A model generated the notes under the pieces. The model had not been told where the DNA came from. It worked only from the letters and a program-made list of their open reading frames with translations, and made no database searches. DNA of 8,780 nucleotides from Deltaproteobacteria bacterium (GTDB lineage: Bacteria; Desulfobacterota; Dissulfuribacteria; Dissulfuribacterales; S140-46). A program made the translations under genes and the position numbers. The stretch covers positions 1 to 8,780 of the forward strand of contig WFVQ01000231.1 of NCBI GenBank assembly GCA_015491585.1, in the 5' to 3' direction. Each line of letters begins with the position of its first letter. The first letter of the stretch is position 1. Positions 5,303-8,780 of this stretch are shown piece after piece.

Positions 5303-6598
5303 ATGACGCTGGACCAGAACATGGAGCACCTGCCCCCGGAGCGCTGGGCCGACTGGCACAGCGAACTGTTGGTGACCACGGTGAACAGGGTCTATCAAAG
5401 GGTGCCCTTCTACCGCTCCAGGATGGACGAGATGGGGGTTACGCCTGAGGACATACTCTCCGTTGAACAGCTCAGCCTCCTGCCCTTCACCACCAGGGAC
5501 GACTTGAGCCGCAACTATCCATACGACTTCTTCGCGGTTCCCCTCAAGGACGTGGTGCGGATCCATGCGTTCAGGACCACTGGAAAGAATCCAATAGTGC
5601 TGGGTTACACCAGCCAGGACATGGAGCACCGCCTCTCCCTGCTCACCCGCTTTCTCACGGCCTGCGGTGTTGGAAGCGAGGATATCGTACAGATCTGCCT
5701 GGACTCCGGCATGTCGGCCTGGGGTATGGAGATCAAGGAGGGCGCCGAAGCGGTGGGCGCACTTGTTATTCCTCCAGATCCAGTCAACGTCATGGAACGG
5801 CTCAAGGTGCTGGCGGACTTCAAGACCACTGTGCTCGTCACCACCCCTTCATACGGCCTCCATATGCTGAAACGCATGGAGATGGCCAGCATACCTGTTG
5901 GTGCCCTGGCCCTGAAGAAGATGATCTGTGTAGGCGAAAACCTCTCGGCCTCTGCGAGAAAGGCCTTCAAAGAGCAGTGGTCCGTGGATGTCCACAGCGC
6001 ATACGGCATCCTGGAGCTGCTGGGCCCTGCTATGGCTTACGAGTGCGCCCATCATTCAGGCCTGCACCTCGCCCTGGACCAGTTCATTCCCGAGATAGTG
6101 GATCCAGATAGCGGCGCGCCCTTGCCCGAGGGCGAAACCGGAGAGCTGGTCATCACCACCCTGACCACCAGGGCCAATCCCCTGATCCGGTTCAGGACCG
6201 GTGACCTCACCGCACTTCTCAGAGAGCCGTGCCGGTGTGGCAGGACCACATGGCGCATGGCCCCCGTGGAACGGCGCTGCGATGGGCTGATCTCAGTGCG
6301 GGGGGTGAAGTTCGGTACAGAGGCGGTGAGAGAACTCCTGGCCTCTGCGGTCCAGGGAGATCCTCCCCCTTTCCTGGTTGTGCTGAGAGAAGAGGAACAC
6401 CTGACGAAGGTTGAACTATGGACTGCTATCGGCGGCAGCTTCTTCTCAGGCAGCCTGCCCGAGCTGCACCGCTGGTGCCGCCGGTTCGAGGAGACTATGG
6501 AGGAGCATCTTGGCATATCCTTTCATGTGAAGCCGGTGGAATACCGAACCATCGCTCCCTACATCGAAAAAGGGCGGAAGGTGATTCGGAAGGAATGA
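5303..6598 (+). CDS. Phenylacetate--CoA ligase-like adenylate-forming enzyme (PaaK family)
   Basis: Enzymes of this family activate phenylacetate or other aromatic/aryl acids to CoA thioesters through an acyl-adenylate. The 431-aa length is typical of PaaK. Visible family motifs are YQRVPFYRSRM (31-41), the phosphate-binding loop region HAFRTTGKNPIVLGYT (88-103), VTTPSY (179-184), the A5-like YGILE (234-238, canonical YGLSE), the acidic GETGELVITTL stretch (277-287), the A7-like RFRTGDLT (296-303), CxCGRT (310-315), an A8-like hinge RRCDGLISVRGVKF (324-337) and a C-terminal basic EKGRKVIRK that should supply the A10 lysine. The ATP loop departs from the usual SSGTTGKP: the Ser-Ser-Gly part is replaced by Ala-Phe-Arg. 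The true substrate is therefore uncertain. It follows livF by 34 nt, in line with import and CoA activation of an acid, or with archaeal/anaerobe-type clusters that pair paaK with liv genes. Confidence 0.88.
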   Translation: MTLDQNMEHLPPERWADWHSELLVTTVNRVYQRVPFYRSRMDEMGVTPEDILSVEQLSLLPFTTRDDLSRNYPYDFFAVPLKDVVRIHAFRTTGKNPIVLGYTSQDMEHRLSLLTRFLTACGVGSEDIVQICLDSGMSAWGMEIKEGAEAVGALVIPPDPVNVMERLKVLADFKTTVLVTTPSYGLHMLKRMEMASIPVGALALKKMICVGENLSASARKAFKEQWSVDVHSAYGILELLGPAMAYECAHHSGLHLALDQFIPEIVDPDSGAPLPEGETGELVITTLTTRANPLIRFRTGDLTALLREPCRCGRTTWRMAPVERRCDGLISVRGVKFGTEAVRELLASAVQGDPPPFLVVLREEEHLTKVELWTAIGGSFFSGSLPELHRWCRRFEETMEEHLGISFHVKPVEYRTIAPYIEKGRKVIRKE

Positions 6599-6638
6599 TG
6601 CATCTTCCCACATGACCGCCCCACCTCTTATTTGTACC

Positions 6639-6653
6639 GGCCAAGGGTTGGCC
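6639..6653. terminator. GGCCAA-GGG-TTGGCC hairpin between convergent genes
   Basis: A perfect 6-bp stem with a 3-nt loop lies in the 62-nt gap between the stop of the paaK-like gene (6598) and the stop of the converging 134-aa gene (6661). The location suits a bidirectional transcription end, but neither strand has a following T-run, so intrinsic termination is only possible. Confidence 0.4.
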
Positions 6654-6660
6654 TGACACA

Positions 6661-7065
6661 TCAGTCAGAGCTCCACACTACGAATCTGCCGTTATCAAAG
6701 CTGCCAACAGCCTCTATCAAAGCCGTATTGTCAAAGCCCCGCAGGCGCCTTTGCATCTCGCGCAGGATCTCTCCCTCTCCAGAGGCGCCGTTTGGAAAGA
6801 CGCACCCAGAATCACCCCCTACCAGTATCCAGAAGACATCCGGGACAATAGGCCCTTCGTCGGTGGTCTCTATCAAGACCGCTTCCAGGTCCTCCCACTT
6901 GACCGCCTCCACGACGCCATCTCCACGTTGACACCTGATCCACTCATGGTCGAAGGTAACTACCACGCCCGCCTCCGCGGACGGACCGCCTACGCGCTCA
7001 GTAGCAGGCATCCTCCTGACCCATCTCCTGATCAAGAACCTGAGGACCCTTCTCAATATTCCCAC
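6661..7065 (-). CDS. Conserved-looking hypothetical protein, 134 aa
   Basis: The function is unknown. The core (about residues 32-132) reads like a compact beta-rich domain that I associate with small uncharacterised proteobacterial proteins. It contains VVVTFDHEWIRCQR, the segment VKWEDLEAVLIETTDEGP, VFWILVGG followed by GCVFPNGASGE, and a C-terminal GFDNTALIEAVGSFDNGRFVVW. The start is GTG 7065, with AGGAG 9 nt upstream. It adds a very basic 18-residue N-terminus rich in Arg and Leu (RRVLRFLIRRWVRR). An internal ATG at 7011 would remove that tail, but its AGGAGG abuts the ATG with no spacing, so it is less likely. There is no membrane helix or clear signal peptide; the basic tail could be an amphipathic membrane- or nucleic-acid-binding helix. 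It is divergent from the polytopic membrane protein at 7263 and may share a regulatory region with it. Confidence 0.78.
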   Translation of the reverse strand: MGILRRVLRFLIRRWVRRMPATERVGGPSAEAGVVVTFDHEWIRCQRGDGVVEAVKWEDLEAVLIETTDEGPIVPDVFWILVGGDSGCVFPNGASGEGEILREMQRRLRGFDNTALIEAVGSFDNGRFVVWSSD

Positions 7066-7085
7066 GCCAATCCACTCCTGAGACG

Positions 7086-7112
7086 TTTACTGCATCGTTC
7101 TTCGTTTATAAT
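7086..7112 (+). promoter_or_regulatory. Candidate promoter with exact TATAAT for the membrane-protein operon
   Basis: A perfect -10 hexamer, TATAAT, lies at 7107-7112. The best upstream element is TTTACT (7086-7091), a 4/6 match to TTGACA with a short 15-nt spacer. Transcription would start near 7119 and leave a leader of about 140 nt. The same AT-rich core reads TATTAT on the minus strand and could serve the divergent 134-aa gene, though no good minus-strand -35 element is visible. Confidence 0.4.
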
Positions 7113-7118
7113 ATCGTG

Positions 7119-7129
7119 AGGCCCGGCCT
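7119..7129. promoter_or_regulatory. Palindrome AGGCC-C-GGCCT at the predicted start site, possible operator
   Basis: A perfect 5+5 palindrome with a one-base centre sits 6 nt downstream of the TATAAT box, at the position where transcription should begin. That is a common place for a repressor site. It is short and GC-rich, so chance occurrence in this genome is quite possible. Confidence 0.2.
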
Positions 7130-7262
7130 ATTGCACTGCCGTATCTGAAAGGCCGCGCCCAACGGAAAGAGAGTTGGCGGGATAGATGACTCGAAGCTGG
7201 CGGGTTGGTATAGTGAAGAGGTCCGGAACCGTCTTGCGCAGGAGAATGGTGGGGTGGATGCC

Positions 7263-8291
7263 ATGGAGCTGAACAGGAAAAGTCTTGATGCCGCAGTAAA
7301 AGAGGGAATCCTGTCCCAGGACCAGGCAGAAAGGCTGTACCTCTTTCTTGAAGAGGCACCCTCCAGCGGCCCGAGGTTCGACATGACCCATGTCCTTTAC
7401 TACCTCGGTGGAATGATCGCCATCGGAGCCATGACCCTGTTCATGAACCTGGGCTGGGAGGCGTTCGGTGGCTGGGGAATTTTCTTCATCTCCCTCTGTT
7501 ATGCCGGCATTGGACTCAAGCTGGCCTTGTCGTTCGAGCGCAGGGGCTATCCTGTTCCCTCAGCGATCTGCGCAACATTCGTAGTGGCATTGACCCCACT
7601 GGCGATCTACGGCCTCCAGCAGGGCATGGGATGGTGGCCCGACGAGAGCGTTTACAGGGATTATCACCGTTATATCCGGTGGCACTGGCTCTACCTCGAG
7701 TTCGGCACCCTGATGGCCGGGGCGGCGGCAGCCTGGAGATTCCGCTATCCCTTCCTCCTGATGCCCATAGCGGCAACTCTCTGGTACATGTCAATGGACA
7801 TAGCCTCGATGCTGGTCATGGGTGTGGCCGATTTCGAGCTGCGCTCCCTGGTATCCACCTACTTCGGCCTTGCCATGATAGGCCTGGCCTTCTGGGTTGA
7901 CATTCGAGGTTTCCGCTCCGGCGACTACGCCTTCTGGCTATATCTCTTCGGGGTGATGACCTTCTGGGGCGGTATCAGCATGCGCCACAGCGACAGCGAG
8001 TTGGCCAAATTCATCTATTGCTCGATAAACCTCATGATGATACTCACCGGCGTCGTCCTTGTTAGGCGGGTCTTCGTGGTCTTCGGAGCTATGGGGGTGG
8101 GAGGCTATCTCGCCCATCTGGCCAACGCAGTGTTCAAGGACAGTTGGCTCTTCCCGATCACCCTCACGGCCATCGGGCTGGGGATCATCTACCTCGGCAT
8201 CCTGTGGCAGAAGAACGAACAGGCCGTGACCGCGAAGATACGCTCCCGCCTGCCCGGCCGGCTGAGGGAGCTGTTGGAGCACAAGGAGTGA
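7263..8291 (+). CDS. Polytopic membrane protein of unknown function (DUF2157-like N-terminus)
   Basis: This is an integral inner-membrane protein of 342 aa. A short cytoplasmic helical head (MELNRKSLDAAVKEGILS, then QAERLYLFLEE) resembles the N-terminus of DUF2157-type proteins. About nine or ten hydrophobic segments follow, at roughly 43-62, 69-90, 99-117, 145-158, 162-180, 196-213, 222-238, 248-268, 270-290 and 296-315. Notable blocks are THVLYYLGGMIAIGAM (42-57), GWWPDESVYRDYHRYIRW (123-140), YAFWLYLFG (222-230) and a basic C-terminal tail (LPGRLRELLEH). I recall similar uncharacterised proteins of about 340 aa in proteobacteria, but no function. The start is ATG 7263 or GTG 7254. AGGAG (7240-7244) is 9 nt before the GTG; GGTGG lies closer to the ATG. 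The ATG is preferred because the family begins M.L.R..LD. It precedes the GDT1-like gene by 51 nt, probably in the same operon. Confidence 0.82.
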   Translation: MELNRKSLDAAVKEGILSQDQAERLYLFLEEAPSSGPRFDMTHVLYYLGGMIAIGAMTLFMNLGWEAFGGWGIFFISLCYAGIGLKLALSFERRGYPVPSAICATFVVALTPLAIYGLQQGMGWWPDESVYRDYHRYIRWHWLYLEFGTLMAGAAAAWRFRYPFLLMPIAATLWYMSMDIASMLVMGVADFELRSLVSTYFGLAMIGLAFWVDIRGFRSGDYAFWLYLFGVMTFWGGISMRHSDSELAKFIYCSINLMMILTGVVLVRRVFVVFGAMGVGGYLAHLANAVFKDSWLFPITLTAIGLGIIYLGILWQKNEQAVTAKIRSRLPGRLRELLEHKE

Positions 8292-8294
8292 GCA

Positions 8295-8308
8295 GCCGCG
8301 AAAGCGGC
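8295..8308 (+). repeat. GCCGC-GAAA-GCGGC hairpin with GNRA tetraloop
   Basis: A perfect 5-bp G/C stem closed by a GAAA tetraloop starts 3 nt after the stop of the membrane protein and ends 34 nt before the GDT1-like start. No T-run follows directly, so it is more likely an mRNA-stabilising or processing hairpin than a full terminator. Confidence 0.45.
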
Positions 8309-8342
8309 CCACTTGAATCTCTTATTAACGGGGATGTCTGAC

Positions 8343-8615
8343 ATGGACTTGAAACTCTTCACCACGGTATTCTTCACAGTGTTCATCGCAGAGCTGGGAG
8401 ACAAGACCCAGTTGGCCACCTTGCTGTTTGCAGCGGACGAAAACCACAGCGCGATCACGGTATTCATAGGCGCCGCCGCCGCGCTCACACTCTCCGCCGC
8501 CCTGGGGGCAGCAGTGGGTTCTGCGATATCGAACCTACTGAGTCCCAAGGTCCTACAGTATGTGGCCGGTGCCGGCTTCATACTCATAGGCATATGGACC
8601 CTGGCAAGGGCCTGA
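8343..8615 (+). CDS. TMEM165/GDT1 (UPF0016) family protein, single-repeat form
   Basis: This is a small membrane protein of the UPF0016/TMEM165-GDT1 family, whose members export or exchange Mn2+ or Ca2+ (bacterial MneA, yeast Gdt1). The product is 90 aa with three hydrophobic helices, at about 4-30, 38-62 and 67-88. The family signature E-x-G-D-K-T is present as ELGDKTQ in the first helix and supplies the cation-binding acidic residues. Full-length members carry two such repeats (about 190-200 aa) in opposite orientation. This protein has only one, so it should form a homodimer or pair with a partner not seen here. ATG 8343 is chosen because MDLKLF matches family N-termini and GGGGA is 8 nt upstream. 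The in-frame ATG at 8334 has no spaced ribosome binding site. The stop falls 3 nt before the stop of a convergent gene. Confidence 0.88.
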   Translation: MDLKLFTTVFFTVFIAELGDKTQLATLLFAADENHSAITVFIGAAAALTLSAALGAAVGSAISNLLSPKVLQYVAGAGFILIGIWTLARA

Positions 8616-8618
8616 TGC

Positions 8619-8780
8619 TCACCCCAGTTCCTTAGCCATGTCGAGGACTGACTGGGAGTAGGCCCTTTTCCGGATAACCAGCCTCCTGCCGTTTGAATAG
8701 ACGTGGATTATCGGCCTGGGGTTCTTTCCCCATGCCGGGCCAGCGTAATAATACTCCAGGGCCCTGGACCAGTGTTCCAG
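8619..8780 (-). CDS. Unknown protein, C-terminal 53 residues (5' end outside window)
   Basis: The minus strand stays open from the window edge to a TGA at 8621-8619. The visible end begins LEHWSRALEYYYAGPAWGKN, continues PRPIIHVYSNGRRLVIRKRA and finishes with the helix YSQSVLDMAKELG. It looks protein-like: a Tyr/Trp-rich segment, a beta-strand pair and a basic loop (GRRLVIRKR). No stop interrupts the frame, and it reaches the edge of the window. I do not recognise a family. It converges with the GDT1-like gene with only 3 nt between the two stops, so the transcripts must overlap or share a terminator lying inside coding sequence. Confidence 0.6.
   Translation of the reverse strand: MEHWSRALEYYYAGPAWGKNPRPIIHVYSNGRRLVIRKRAYSQSVLDMAKELG

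Noticed and set aside
6751..7119. Plus-strand open frame opposite the 134-aa hypothetical gene
   Set aside because: The composition is rich in Pro/Ser/His/Arg without domain features, while the minus-strand frame reads as a structured domain with a good ribosome binding site.
8292..8342. yybP-ykoY manganese riboswitch before the GDT1-like gene
   Set aside because: The gap is only 51 nt and holds a single short hairpin; the riboswitch needs a longer, multi-helix leader.

Overview
This is a gene-dense, GC-rich bacterial chromosomal segment with no rRNA, tRNA, CRISPR array or mobile element that I can see. It carries eleven supportable protein genes, two of them cut by the window edges. Arginine AGG and isoleucine ATA codons are frequent for so GC-rich a sequence. 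That codon habit, the livF-type ABC ATPase next to a phenylacetate-CoA-ligase-like enzyme, and the U32 protein would fit a Desulfobacterota-like or Synergistota-like anaerobe. This placement is weak inference; no marker in the window fixes the phylum.

Layout. (1) Positions 1-3263, plus strand: the C-terminal part of a sensor histidine kinase, then radA (DNA recombination/repair ATPase), then a U32-family protein related to RNA-hydroxylating Fe-S proteins. The stop/start junctions are 1 nt apart or overlapping, so the three look like one transcription unit. (2) Positions 3282-4267, minus strand: an FtsB/DivIC-type division protein followed by two small uncharacterised helical proteins (70 and 124 aa). 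This set converges on the U32 gene. (3) A 260-bp divergent intergenic region (4268-4527). (4) Positions 4528-6598, plus strand: livF and a paaK-like adenylate-forming ligase, separated by a 34-nt gap containing overlapping inverted repeats and a strong ribosome binding site. (5) Positions 6661-7065, minus strand: a 134-aa conserved-looking protein of unknown function. (6) A divergent intergenic region with an exact TATAAT box and a GC-rich palindrome. (7) Positions 7263-8615, plus strand: a large polytopic membrane protein of unknown function and a single-repeat TMEM165/GDT1 (UPF0016) half-transporter. (8) The 3' end of an unknown minus-strand gene (8619-8780), whose stop lies 3 nt from the stop of the preceding gene.

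The modules look functionally separate: signalling plus genome/RNA maintenance, cell division, import or activation of a branched-chain or aromatic acid, and membrane/cation homeostasis. I found no clear novel defence or mobile system. The most useful leads are the two unknown proteins behind the division gene, the isolated livF-paaK pair with its atypical ATP-binding loop and overlapping hairpins, and the membrane-protein/GDT1-half pair next to uncharacterised genes.
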